Assembly: GCA_964545715.1 (NCBI GenBank)
Contig: CAZJHX010000081.1
Span: 1 to 48,594 of the forward strand
Direction of reading: 5' to 3'
Length of the DNA: 48,594 nucleotides
DNA from: CAZJHX01 sp964545715
Lineage (GTDB): Bacteria > Myxococcota_A > UBA9042 > GCA-2863065
Shown here: positions 40,785 through 48,594 of the stretch, piece after piece
How positions within the stretch are numbered: the stretch's first letter is position 1
Layout: every line of letters begins with the position of its first letter
The notes under the pieces: generated by a model
Seen by the model: the letters and a program-made list of their open reading frames with translations, nothing else
What the model was told of the DNA's origin: nothing
The model's database searches: none
Position numbers and translations under genes: made by a program

Positions 40785-41282
40785 TTATTTTGCGGCGGCC
40801 CGCGTGTAGTGGAACTCGATGGGCTTCTCGGCCCCTCCCACGCGCGGGACCACGCGCACGGTCATGCCCTTAGCCGTCTTCAGGTAGCTGATGCGGGTGA
40901 GCTGGGCTGTGCCGCTCTCGAAGACCGCCTTGTCAGCGGTGATCTGAGTGGCCCGAAAGCTGGTGACGCTGCGCTTGCCCTCCAGCGGCTCCAGCGTTCG
41001 GCCGAGCCGCCGAATGGTCAGCGTGAGGCCGTCCTTGCCCGGGCCGATGGTCAGCAGCTCTGCAAACTCGAGCTTGCCGCGACGCGTCAGCCGAAACACG
41101 CCCAGCATGCTGCCACCGCCGGGCGCAAGCCACACCTGCTGCCCAAGCCCACCGTCGGTCTGCTGGGACTGCCAGCTCTGAGCCAGCCATCCGAGCTGCG
41201 CCACGCTGGGCGTCTCGGCGGCGGCGGTGGCAAGAAAGGCCAGGCTTGCGCTCAGCACGACAGCCATCTGGGTAATTCGCAT
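40785..41282 (-). CDS. Exported DUF6265-type protein
   Basis: 165 residues. Signal MRITQMAVVLSASLAFLATA ending AAA. The mature domain matches DUF6265 in order: LGWLAQSWQSQ, QVWLAPGGGSMLGVFRL, FAELLTIG, AVFESGTAQLTRISYLK. The family is a lipocalin-like barrel of unknown role. GGAGAGACC precedes the ATG. The start faces the pseudo-receiver gene across 139 bp that contain a 12-bp palindrome (41375-41386). Confidence 0.85.
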   Translation of the reverse strand: MRITQMAVVLSASLAFLATAAAETPSVAQLGWLAQSWQSQQTDGGLGQQVWLAPGGGSMLGVFRLTRRGKLEFAELLTIGPGKDGLTLTIRRLGRTLEPLEGKRSVTSFRATQITADKAVFESGTAQLTRISYLKTAKGMTVRVVPRVGGAEKPIEFHYTRAAAK

Positions 41283-41374
41283 GGTCTCTCCAACTGGTTT
41301 GCAGCAAGTCTACAACGATCAGTGGGTTGGATGATCTCGCCACGGGCACGCAACTTCGATATGATTTGAAAGGC

Positions 41375-41386
41375 GTATAGCTATAC
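41375..41386. promoter_or_regulatory. 12-bp perfect palindrome in a divergent intergenic region
   Basis: GTATAGCTATAC is self-complementary and lies between the divergent DUF6265 and pseudo-receiver genes (41283-41421). It contains -10-like hexamers in both directions, so it may be an operator or overlapping promoters. Confidence 0.45.
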
Positions 41387-41421
41387 AGAACGACATAAAG
41401 CAAGAAGCTAACTATACTACC

Positions 41422-41787
41422 ATGTTGGACCCCGCTCTCGTGATCCACTCCGATTCGGCGACGCGTCGACTACTGCAAGACGAGCTAGGCGCGCTTGGCG
41501 TGCCCAGCACCGCGGTGGAACGCCCGGACGACGCACTGCAGCTGTTGCCGCCGACCCGATTCTCGCTGATCGTCTTCGGTCTGGACGGCGATCCGGCGAA
41601 CGACCTTGGCCGGCTGACGCGACTCAGAAAGACCCCTCAAGCACATGAAGCGCCCGTGATCGTAGTCCGCCCGGAGTGTTCTCCGCTGGCGCCCGAGGTC
41701 GCCGCGCTGACAGTGCACGCAGAGCTGACCACGCCTCTGGATCGGCGCCGGTTTCGGGAGATCGTGAGCGCGCTTTCGAACCGCTAG
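41422..41787 (+). CDS. Stand-alone pseudo-receiver domain
   Basis: 121 residues with the order of a CheY-like fold: strand 1 ALVIHSDSATRRLLQDEL, helix ERPDDALQLL, strand 3 FSLIVFGLDGD, APVIVVRP, and LTTPLDRRRF near the end. The phospho-accepting Asp at the end of strand 3 is Gly53, the acidic pair reads HSDS (one Asp, D11), and the conserved K-P reads T104-P105. So phosphorylation is unlikely and the domain probably binds a partner constitutively. No DNA-binding or output domain. TATACT lies 3 nt before ATG; this is too close to serve as its own -10. Ends overlap the convergent lipase gene by 4 bp. Confidence 0.75.
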   Translation: MLDPALVIHSDSATRRLLQDELGALGVPSTAVERPDDALQLLPPTRFSLIVFGLDGDPANDLGRLTRLRKTPQAHEAPVIVVRPECSPLAPEVAALTVHAELTTPLDRRRFREIVSALSNR

Positions 41788-43658
41788 TCGGGGTCACATG
41801 CCCCGTCGCAGGTGTGCTCGACAACACCATCGGCGCGCAGAAAGGCGTCGATCTGCGCGATCCCCTCCGGCTGCCGACGCACCGCCTCATGCACCTCATT
41901 CTGCTCTTCGGGGATCTTGGCCAGGTGGCCGGGCAGCGGGTCGATACCGTAGTCGAACTCAACCAGCGCGGACCCGTCGAACGGCCCCTCGACGGTCGGC
42001 AGGCCCTCGATGACGCGCGGCGCCGGCTGAAGGTGGCTCAGACCCAGGGCTCGGGCGTGTACGTGCGCGGCCATGTTGGGCACCTGGGTGTCGCCGATGC
42101 CCAGCTGCATAAGGATCGGGCGGGTGATCAGCGTGGCGTAGGTGATGGGGTCGATGCGGTCCAGCACGGTCTGCGCCATCGCGGCAAACTTCTGCTTGTC
42201 CAGCGCGTCGGGAAGCTGCTGCTGCATCAGCTGCAGGTAGTAGCGAAACGAGTTGGACCGAAACATGATGAACGTGAAGCCGGCCGCGCCCACGCCCAGC
42301 ACACCGCGCTTGACGTGCTCGGTCAGCGCCATGAACGTGCCGCCCAGAATGTGCCCCTGGCTGATGCCGTAGAAGTAGATCTCGTCGGGATCGTACGCGG
42401 GGGCTCCGGCCAACTGAAACGCGCTCTCCCCCAGAAGCGCGCCACGCGCGGCGGCGGTCACGGCGTTCATGTTGACCATGCCCTGGTGGATGCGGTCGGT
42501 GAACCGAAACATCTCGGACGGCTCGTCCAGCACGGCAGGGAGCACGGCGGCCAGGTCCAGGTTGGACATGCCCCACCAGTCGATAGCGATGACCACCATG
42601 CCGACCTGGTTGGCGAAGTCGGCGATGTAATCGTCGATCTCAAAGCGGTCGCCGAAGAAGCCGTGACCGAACTGCAGCAAGCGCGCCGGCCCGTCGCCCT
42701 CGGCCACGCTGCGTGGAATCAGAGCCAGAAACTTCACGTCACAGGTGCCGTTGGCGGCCACCTTACCGTCAGCGCCTCGGTTCAGCGCCGCGCCCGGCTC
42801 GCAGGTTGCCATCACCGACGGGACGGTCAGCGTCCCCTCGATGCGACGAAAGGTGTGCTCGTCAACGTCGTCCTCGGCCGACGTGATCGCCACGGTCGGG
42901 GCCGGGTCCAGCGAAATCGCCGCGCTCATGTCGCCCAGCGCCGACGTACCCGACTGAGTCGTAAAGTCCCAGGCCAGTGCAAGCCCGTCCCGGTCGACGC
43001 CGTGCTCAGCCAGCGCCGGAAAGATCTCGTCTTCATAGCGCGCAGCGAGCGGCTCCAGGATGGGATGGCCCTCGGTCAGACCGTCCCGGATCCGCGCAAA
43101 CGCCTGGGGCGCGGCGGCCACATCACCGATGGCCACGATGTAGCGCGTGGCGTGCTCCAGACGCTCCAGCGGCCGGATGAACAGCGCGCGCTTTCTGGGG
43201 TCCTCGGGGTTGGGATCCAGCTCGGCAAAGTGCATCACGGCGGCCCCGGTCTCCGCCTCGATGAGCACAGTCGGGCTGGCAGCGGTGCGGCTGACGGTCA
43301 CGTCCTCGTCGTGAAAGATCAGCCGCGCCTCGTCCACGCCGTCGGGGAAGAGCGCCATGATCGGCGGCAGGATCGAGGCCCCGTCCGGCGTGTGGATCAT
43401 GGGGTCGATCGGATCGCCGTCGGGGTTGAGCACCAGCGCCGCCTCGGGCACGACCACGCCGGCGTCGGTGAGAAAGACGTCGCTGGGGAACGGCAGCAGG
43501 CAGTCCCACTCGGACGCGATCGGGTTGCAATCGGCCGGGATCTCCAGCGGCGCGATTGGGTCGACGGCGGCGTCCTGTACGGGCGCCGGCGTCGGCTCAT
43601 CGCTGTCGCCACACCCGAGCGCGGCCGCCAGCACAGTGAAGACCAGAAAGTTGCGCAT
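41784..43658 (-). CDS. Lipoprotein alpha/beta hydrolase, VolA-like lipase
   Basis: 624 residues. Lipoprotein signal MRNFLVFTVLAAALGC. Residues about 40-190 are an Ig-like region with the LPFPSDVFLTD and LHPLERLE-type pattern seen in VolA lipases (RALFIRPLERLEHATRYIV). The hydrolase follows: oxyanion GHGFFGD (331-337), AIDWWGMSN, and nucleophile elbow GISQG with Ser433. Possible acid and His lie toward the C-terminus (GIGDTQVPN, HVHAR). It would be anchored on the cell surface and act on lysolipids or esters, as VolA of Vibrio does. Its ATG overlaps the stop of the propeller gene (TAATG), so the pair is translationally coupled. Confidence 0.85.
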   Translation of the reverse strand: MRNFLVFTVLAAALGCGDSDEPTPAPVQDAAVDPIAPLEIPADCNPIASEWDCLLPFPSDVFLTDAGVVVPEAALVLNPDGDPIDPMIHTPDGASILPPIMALFPDGVDEARLIFHDEDVTVSRTAASPTVLIEAETGAAVMHFAELDPNPEDPRKRALFIRPLERLEHATRYIVAIGDVAAAPQAFARIRDGLTEGHPILEPLAARYEDEIFPALAEHGVDRDGLALAWDFTTQSGTSALGDMSAAISLDPAPTVAITSAEDDVDEHTFRRIEGTLTVPSVMATCEPGAALNRGADGKVAANGTCDVKFLALIPRSVAEGDGPARLLQFGHGFFGDRFEIDDYIADFANQVGMVVIAIDWWGMSNLDLAAVLPAVLDEPSEMFRFTDRIHQGMVNMNAVTAAARGALLGESAFQLAGAPAYDPDEIYFYGISQGHILGGTFMALTEHVKRGVLGVGAAGFTFIMFRSNSFRYYLQLMQQQLPDALDKQKFAAMAQTVLDRIDPITYATLITRPILMQLGIGDTQVPNMAAHVHARALGLSHLQPAPRVIEGLPTVEGPFDGSALVEFDYGIDPLPGHLAKIPEEQNEVHEAVRRQPEGIAQIDAFLRADGVVEHTCDGACDPD

Positions 43659-44905
43659 TATTGCCCCGCGATCCCGAGCTCGACCCGCTGCAGTCCACGG
43701 GACTGTGGGCCGGTAATGATGTCGATGTTCAGCAGCGCCAGGTACAGCGTGGTGTCGCCGAAGGCGCCCGTTCCAAAAGCCAGGTTGGCGTAGAGCACGC
43801 CGTCCGCCACCACAACCGTCTGGGGCTCGCCGACGCCGGCCGGCAGCACGACGACGCGGCTCTCGCCCAGGCCCAGCCCTTCCAACGTGTCGATGATGGC
43901 GTACAAGTTTCCGTCAGCGTCAAACGTCAAGCCGTCGCCAAACGAGCCCAGCTCGGTGGCCACGGCGGTCGGGGCGTCGAACTCGTCCAGGCGCACGCGA
44001 TAGATGCCGGCCAGCAGCGCGTCGAACTCGGCGATGTCGGGCTGGTCGCAGAGCAGCATCGTGTTCTCCGTGCTGATGTAGAGGAAGCTGTGGTCGAACG
44101 CCATGCCGTTGGGCCCGCCTTGTGTGGCGCGATCGAACACAAGCGCCCCGGTGACCTCGCCCGCGACCGGATCGTAGCGCGTCACCTCGCCCTGGCAGGG
44201 ATCGCTGACGTAGACCACACCGTCGGGTGCCACCTCGACATCGTTGATGCCCTCGAACGCGACATCGGCGGTCGTCAGCTTTGTCGAGACCACGCCTGCC
44301 TTGTCGACAAACAGCAGCTTTTGGGCGTCGGCGTCGACCACCCAAAGGTTCTCGTCTTTGTCGGCAGCGACGCCCCATCCGCGCTCGATCGCGTCTCCCG
44401 TCAGCGCGACCTGGGACACGGTGGCGTCGGCTTTGACGCTGAGCAATCCGCCCGGCGAGCCCATGATCACCTCGTCGCCTCGAAAGACGAGATCCTCGGT
44501 GGAACCGGCGATGTTCGCGTCGGCCAAAAACCCGGCGACATCGCCGAATGGCTCGCTGGTGAGACCCGCGGCGGGTGTGGCGCGGACCTTGAGCACCTCC
44601 GACTGGCCCTCAACAAAGAACACGCTCAGCTCTTGAAGCACCGGTACGACGCCGAGGGTCCACGTGACCGTGACCATGCCATCGCTGGTGGGCGGACCCG
44701 CCTGCGCGCTCCCGCCGCCTGCCCGAACATTGACCTCCAACGCCTGCGCTCCAGTCACTTTGAAATCCAGCGTCAGGACCTCCCCGGCGGGCGCCGTCTC
44801 GGGCAAATCGGAGACGCGAGCGAACCTGGGCGATTCATCCGGAGTGGTCTCGGCGCTGCAGCCGAACACCCACACCAGCAAAGACAGGGCGATGATTCGC
44901 AACAT
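43658..44905 (-). CDS. SMP-30/gluconolactonase-like beta-propeller lipoprotein
   Basis: 415 residues. Signal MLRIIALSLLVWVFGC. Residues about 30-120 are a beta-rich domain (LTLDFKVTGAQALEVNVRAG). A six-bladed propeller follows with NHL/SMP-30-like blades (ERGWGVAADKDENLWVVDAD, INDVEVAPDGVVYVSDPCQG, GPNGMAFDHSFLYISTE, FGDGLTFDADGNLYAIID, VVADGVLYANLAFGTG). Several Asp/Asn in the blade tops could hold a metal as in SMP-30 lactonases; lactonase activity is not shown. It is the first gene of a two-gene operon with the VolA-like lipase. Confidence 0.85.
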   Translation of the reverse strand: MLRIIALSLLVWVFGCSAETTPDESPRFARVSDLPETAPAGEVLTLDFKVTGAQALEVNVRAGGGSAQAGPPTSDGMVTVTWTLGVVPVLQELSVFFVEGQSEVLKVRATPAAGLTSEPFGDVAGFLADANIAGSTEDLVFRGDEVIMGSPGGLLSVKADATVSQVALTGDAIERGWGVAADKDENLWVVDADAQKLLFVDKAGVVSTKLTTADVAFEGINDVEVAPDGVVYVSDPCQGEVTRYDPVAGEVTGALVFDRATQGGPNGMAFDHSFLYISTENTMLLCDQPDIAEFDALLAGIYRVRLDEFDAPTAVATELGSFGDGLTFDADGNLYAIIDTLEGLGLGESRVVVLPAGVGEPQTVVVADGVLYANLAFGTGAFGDTTLYLALLNIDIITGPQSRGLQRVELGIAGQ

Positions 44906-45124
44906 GGGGCAACGCTACTTTTTGTCTCCACCGGTTGCCACCATGTATATGGTGCGTTGACGCTGGCTGAGCGCCCACTGCCCCTCAGCGCATCGTTTAC
45001 TCGGACGGCGAATTCGAAGCAGGCACCGCCTGACAGCCGACCGATCCGAACTTAAATCTCGCCCGTATGTAACCGTTGACTGGCGTCAGGCCTATCCATA
45101 CGGTGACACTTCTACGCACGGGTG

Positions 45125-45655
45125 ATGATGAGAACTCTTTCAATAGCGTTTCTGGCCCTTCTGATCACGGGCTGCAGCAACAAAGCCAGCGACAGCGTGG
45201 ACGCGCACGGTGGACACGCCGGCCACGACACGGGCTCGACAACCGGCTCGGATACCGGAGACGACGGCGACACGACGGGCGACGCCCCAGAGGTCGGCGA
45301 CACATACGTGGTCGGTCTGGAGAAGACGGACGACACCTGCGCCGTGAAGCTGATGCTGAGCGACCCGATCCCGGCCTTCATCGGCAAGTACACATGGACC
45401 GTTCAGGTCGCCGACGCCGACGGAAACGCGCTGCCCGACCACAAAGTGGAGGCGGAGCCGACCATGCCGCAGCACGGACACGGCACATGGCCGCAGTTCA
45501 CCGAAGGTGCGCCCGCCGAAGACGCCGCCAACGGCGAGTACACGCTGACCGAGATGGACCTGTTCATGCCGGGCCTGTGGCGGGTCGACATCCGCGTGAC
45601 GGGCGGCGATGACCTCGCATGCAAGGTGACTTACTGGTTTGCGTTGGAAGGCTGA
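45125..45655 (+). CDS. Lipoprotein with YtkA/FixH-like domain
   Basis: 176 residues from ATG 45125 (GTG 45122 and ATG 45128 are alternatives). Signal MMRTLSIAFLALLITGC. A His/Asp/Thr-rich stretch follows (HGGHAGHDTGSTTGSDTGDD), a possible metal-binding or spacer part. The C-terminal 120 residues match YtkA-like domains: IGKYTWTVQVADADGNALPD, EPTMPQHGHGT, NGEYTLTEMDLFMPGLWRVD. The M-P-x-H-x-H and FMPGLW motifs are family hallmarks, often near copper or cytochrome functions. First gene of a three-gene operon with two cytochrome-like proteins (17-bp and 4-bp overlaps). The 44906-45124 region upstream (219 bp) shows no gene. Confidence 0.82.
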   Translation: MMRTLSIAFLALLITGCSNKASDSVDAHGGHAGHDTGSTTGSDTGDDGDTTGDAPEVGDTYVVGLEKTDDTCAVKLMLSDPIPAFIGKYTWTVQVADADGNALPDHKVEAEPTMPQHGHGTWPQFTEGAPAEDAANGEYTLTEMDLFMPGLWRVDIRVTGGDDLACKVTYWFALEG

Positions 45656-46082
45656 AACCCTGTGCCTGGCGGCGGTCGCGATGCTCGGCTGCTCGACCGA
45701 CGACCCGATCAGTGAGCTGCCGTGCGTCACGGTAGACACCGAGTGCGACCCGCAGTACGTCCCCACCTTCGACAACTTTGTCGTCAACACGCTGACCACC
45801 AAATGCGCGGTGCCGGGCGGCGCCTGCCACTCCACAGCCGGCGCGCAGGGCGACCTCCCGCTGGAGGTTGCAGACGAGACTGACTACGACGCGCTGCACG
45901 CGACGCTGCTGGAAGACGCGGGCCGCGGCGCGCGAATCATCCCGAGCGACCCGGGCTGCAGCCTGCTGGTCAAGCGGCTGGAGGCGGAAGACCACAACGC
46001 TGCGATGCCGCCGGGCGCACCGTTGAAGCAAGAAGAGCGTTGCGCCATCATCCAGTGGATCAGCGCTGGAGCAAAACGGTGA
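45639..46082 (+). CDS. Cytochrome-like lipoprotein (planctomycete-type cytochrome C fold)
   Basis: 147 residues from TTG 45639; CTG 45660, with GGAAGG about 9 nt upstream, is an alternative that keeps the lipobox. Signal ends AMLGC. The domain order fits the PSCyt1 type: NTLTTKCAVPGGACHSTAG, YDALHATLLEDAG, IIPSDPGCSLLVKRLEA, MPPGAPLKQEERCAIIQWI. The haem-like motif is C-x6-CH and not C-x2-CH, so covalent haem binding is uncertain. It overlaps the previous gene by 17 bp and the next by 4 bp (GTGA). Probably passes electrons to, or holds, the five-haem partner. Confidence 0.75.
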   Translation: MRWKAETLCLAAVAMLGCSTDDPISELPCVTVDTECDPQYVPTFDNFVVNTLTTKCAVPGGACHSTAGAQGDLPLEVADETDYDALHATLLEDAGRGARIIPSDPGCSLLVKRLEAEDHNAAMPPGAPLKQEERCAIIQWISAGAKR

Positions 46083-47479
46083 AAGTCAGCAGTGTCCTCG
46101 TCCTCGCCCTCGTCCTGCCCGCCCTCTCCGCCGGCTGCTCGGACGACGACGTCGAGCCCGACGCCGTAACCGCCGCGTTTACCAAAGAGCAGATGATGGA
46201 CCCCGAGAGCTGCAAAGAGTGCCATCAGCAGCACTACGACGAGTGGGCCGGCAGCATGCACGCCTACGCAAGCGAGGACCCGATCTTCCTGGCCATGAAC
46301 AAGCGCGGCCAGGAGGAGACCGGCGGCGACCTGGGCAAGTTCTGTGTGCAATGCCACGCCCCGATGGCGGTGGCGCTCGGCTTGACGGAGGACGGCCTGA
46401 ACCTGCCCGACCTGCCCAAATACGTGCAGGGCGTCACCTGCTACTTCTGCCACAGCGCGGCGTCTGTCGACGGCGCCCACAACGCCCAGATCACCCTCGC
46501 CGACGACCTGGTCATGCGCGGGGGCATGAAGAACCCCAAGCCCACGCCCAACACCGCGCACGCCTCCACCTACTCGGCGCTGCTGGACAGGCGCGAGCTG
46601 GCCTCGGCCTCGCTGTGCGGCGGCTGTCACGACATCGTCACGCCCAAAGGTGTCGCCCTGGAGCGCACGTTCATGGAGTGGCAGGCGTCTCTCTTTGCCC
46701 ACGACGACCCGGCCGAACAGCAAACCTGCGGCGACTGCCACATGAAGGGCCGCACGGGCACGGCCGCCGACTTTCCGGGCGTCCCGCTGCGGCCGATCGT
46801 GCACGGTCACAAGATGGTGGGCCTGGACACCGCCATCACCGACTGGCCCGGCATCGAAGAGCAGAAGGCGGCCATCCAGACCGAGCTGAACTTTGCCCTG
46901 CTCCCGCAGCTGTGCGTCTACATGCACGACGGCGAGCCCAAGGTCACCGTGCTGCTGGAGAACCTGGCAGCCGGCCACGCCTGGCCCAGCGGCGCGGCCC
47001 AGGACCGCCGCATCTGGGTCGAGGTCGTCGCCTACGACGGTGACGGCAAGATCATCTTCTCAACGGGCGTGGTCGGCGACGACGAGCGCCTCATCGACGT
47101 GGACGACCCGACACTGTGGCGCTTCGGCGACATCGCCTACAACGACGCGGGCGAGGTCGAGCACCGCTTCTGGGAGATAGCCAGCGTCGAGAGCACCCTG
47201 CTGCTGCCCCCGGCCGCCTCTACCCCGCTGGACCCGGACTACTTCGACAACCACCTCGAGCGCACCTGGACCCTGCCGGCGCTGCCGGACCACGCCACGA
47301 TGAAGGTGCACGTCCGCGCGGTAGGCCGCGACGTCATCGACGATCTGGTGGAGACCGGCTACATCACCGAGTCGAACGGCGAGACGTACAAGTCCAAGAT
47401 CCCGACCCTGACCCCGCAGTTCAAGCCCCCGATCGACTGGCGCGCGGAAGACGGCGTCACCTGCTTCCCGGACATTTAG
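46079..47479 (+). CDS. Five-haem cytochrome c554-family lipoprotein
   Basis: 466 residues from GTG 46079, which overlaps the previous stop and gives a lipoprotein signal (MKVSSVLVLALVLPALSAGC). Five C-x2-CH haem motifs: CKECH, CVQCH, CYFCH, CGGCH, CGDCH, all in the first 240 residues. The arrangement matches the cytochrome c554/multihaem family (PF13435). The C-terminal 220 residues (IWVEVVAYDGDGKIIFSTG, PALPDHATMKVHVRAVGRD) form a beta-rich domain. As a lipoprotein it is periplasmic or outer-membrane anchored and probably works in electron transfer; donor, acceptor and any substrate are unknown. Confidence 0.92.
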   Translation: MKVSSVLVLALVLPALSAGCSDDDVEPDAVTAAFTKEQMMDPESCKECHQQHYDEWAGSMHAYASEDPIFLAMNKRGQEETGGDLGKFCVQCHAPMAVALGLTEDGLNLPDLPKYVQGVTCYFCHSAASVDGAHNAQITLADDLVMRGGMKNPKPTPNTAHASTYSALLDRRELASASLCGGCHDIVTPKGVALERTFMEWQASLFAHDDPAEQQTCGDCHMKGRTGTAADFPGVPLRPIVHGHKMVGLDTAITDWPGIEEQKAAIQTELNFALLPQLCVYMHDGEPKVTVLLENLAAGHAWPSGAAQDRRIWVEVVAYDGDGKIIFSTGVVGDDERLIDVDDPTLWRFGDIAYNDAGEVEHRFWEIASVESTLLLPPAASTPLDPDYFDNHLERTWTLPALPDHATMKVHVRAVGRDVIDDLVETGYITESNGETYKSKIPTLTPQFKPPIDWRAEDGVTCFPDI

Positions 47480-47510
47480 TGCCCCCTCCCCGCCGGGCGC
47501 TCGCGCTGCT

Positions 47511-48594
47511 GGCCCCCGCGAGCTGCAAAGGAGTGCCACCAGCAACATCACGACTAGTGGGCGGCCGGCAAGCACGCCTCCGCCAGCGATGGCCCCATCT
47601 TCTTGGCGATGAACGCACGCGGCCCGAAGGAGACCAACGGCGAGCTGGGCACCTTCTGCGTGCAATGCCACGCCCCGATGGCGCTGGCGCTGGGCCTCAC
47701 AACCGACGGACTCAATCTGCCGGATCTCCCAAAACACGTGCGGGGCGCCCACCCCCAATCCCAACGCCGGCGCACGCGTCGACCTACTCTGCAATCCTCG
47801 ATCGGCGCGAGGTCGCATCGGCCACGCTCTGCGGCAGCTGCCACGACCTTGTCACGCCAAGAGGCGTGCCCATGGGGCGCACATACGAGCAGTGGAAGGC
47901 CGGCGCCTTCGCCGATGGCGACCCTGCGCAGCAAGCGACCTGCGGCGACTGCCACACGAAAGTGCGGACCGGCACGGCCGCGGACGTCCCGGGCGCTCCA
48001 CTGCGCCCGCAGATCCACGATCACGCAATGTTCGGCCTGCGGTCCGTCCAAACGACGCCGGACACCGCCCTGCTCCCGCAGCTCTGCGTCCAGGTGGAGG
48101 GCGGCTCCCCGGCGATCACCGCCCACCTGAAGACCCTGTCCAGCGGCCACGATTGGCCCGGCGGCGCGACCCAGAACCGCCGCATCTGGGTCGAGGTCAT
48201 CGCCTACGACGGTGACGGCAAAGTCATCTACTCGACCGGCGTCGTCGGCGATGACGAACGCCTGGTCGACATCGACGACCCGGACCTCTGGCGCCTCGGA
48301 GACCAGACCTTCAACGCCGATGACGAACCGGAGCACCGCATCTGGGAGATCACCCGCGTCGAGCCCAACCCGCCCGGCACCCGCACCTGGCTCTTGGACG
48401 AGCTCCCGGACCGGGTCACGCTCAATCTCCACATCCGAACGGTAGGCCGCGACGTCATCGATGACCTGATCCAGACCGGCTACATCACCGAGAAGGACGG
48501 CGAGACCCACAAATCCAAAATCGCCACGCTGACCGTGAACTTCCCCCCCGCGCTCGACTGGCGCGCCGCAGACCGCGTCGCCTGCTTCCCGGCC
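47511..48594 (+). pseudogene. Decayed tandem copy of the five-haem cytochrome gene (3' end outside window)
   Basis: Sequence from 47511 follows the preceding gene closely but is broken. The first haem motif has an inserted G (TGCAAAGGAGTGCCAC). A stop TAG sits in the following frame at 47555-47557. About 36 codons including the third haem motif (CYFCH) are deleted near 47745 with a frame change that restores the original frame. CVQCH, CGSCH and CGDCH remain, in two frames. From about 47765 the frame is open to the end of the window and stays similar to its parent (RIWVEVIAYDGDGKVIYSTG). The missing start, the stop codon and the deletion are more than sequencing error would give. Confidence 0.85.

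Noticed and set aside
41413..41418. TATACT before the pseudo-receiver gene as its -10 box
   Set aside because: Only 3 nt lie between it and the ATG; transcription would start inside the gene.
1..48594. tRNA, rRNA, insertion sequence, integrase or phage genes
   Set aside because: None recognised on either strand; the gaps between genes are short and contain no transposase-like frames or terminal inverted repeats.

Overview
The window is high-GC bacterial DNA (roughly two thirds G+C by eye). Its gene content points to a Myxococcota/Bradymonadota-type bacterium (former Deltaproteobacteria). The signs are a Ser/Thr kinase with the DVSPSN-type catalytic loop and a DUF4388-like tail, many lipoproteins with Cys-rich C-DDG-C-G repeats, MopE-type 'CDGIDNDCNG' motifs, thrombospondin-type-3 and NHL repeats, FG-GAP/ASPIC-UnbV proteins, and a sigma-54-like promoter. 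No rRNA, tRNA, CRISPR array, transposase or phage gene was found. A 100-N scaffold gap at 34031-34130 shows this is a draft assembly. No core housekeeping genes are present, so this is an accessory, envelope-rich stretch.

Layout. 1-6931 (+): two translationally coupled, very large secreted proteins. The first has eight 78-bp Cys-rich repeats and a cohesin-like C-terminus. The second (1852 aa) has a dockerin-like pair of calcium loops, an NHL propeller, TSP3 repeats and a fibrinogen-like GGGWT domain. 6942-15302: signalling genes (lipoprotein, Ser/Thr kinase, PilZ-like protein, exported App1/lipin-like phosphatase, Cache-HAMP-class III cyclase, TY-Chap-like lipoprotein, C-terminally truncated GGDEF protein). 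15486-18203: an orphan molybdopterin oxidoreductase divergent from an Rrf2 regulator. 18301-22828: a J-domain protein, then a minus-strand group of radical SAM enzyme, glycosyltransferase, AKR-like protein lacking its catalytic tetrad, and a membrane protein ending in an NADase-type glycan-binding-like domain.

22960-32516: exported or lipid-anchored proteins plus an FHA-GAF protein and a tandem pair of FG-GAP/ASPIC-UnbV lipoproteins. 32773-35544: an exported protein facing a two-gene operon (small lipoprotein plus a 39-aa-repeat fibre-like protein) preceded by a near-consensus sigma-54 promoter and an upstream inverted repeat. The assembly gap lies inside the repeat protein, and collapsing an exact 55-bp overlap across it restores a perfect in-frame repeat. 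35722-44905: bacterial-PH membrane protein, Cys-repeat lipoprotein, PAP2 phosphatase, DUF3352-like protein, DUF6265 protein, a pseudo-receiver, a VolA-like lipase lipoprotein and an SMP-30-like propeller lipoprotein.

45125-48594 (+): an overlapping operon of a YtkA-like lipoprotein, a cytochrome-like lipoprotein and a five-haem cytochrome c554-family lipoprotein, followed by a decayed tandem copy of the last gene running off the window.

The best candidates for undescribed biology are the cohesin/dockerin-like coupled pair, the sigma-54-controlled repeat fibre operon, the radical SAM/glycosyltransferase/dead-AKR cluster, and the recurring pattern of signalling proteins whose diagnostic residues are missing. 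All functions are read from sequence by eye; no database search was run.
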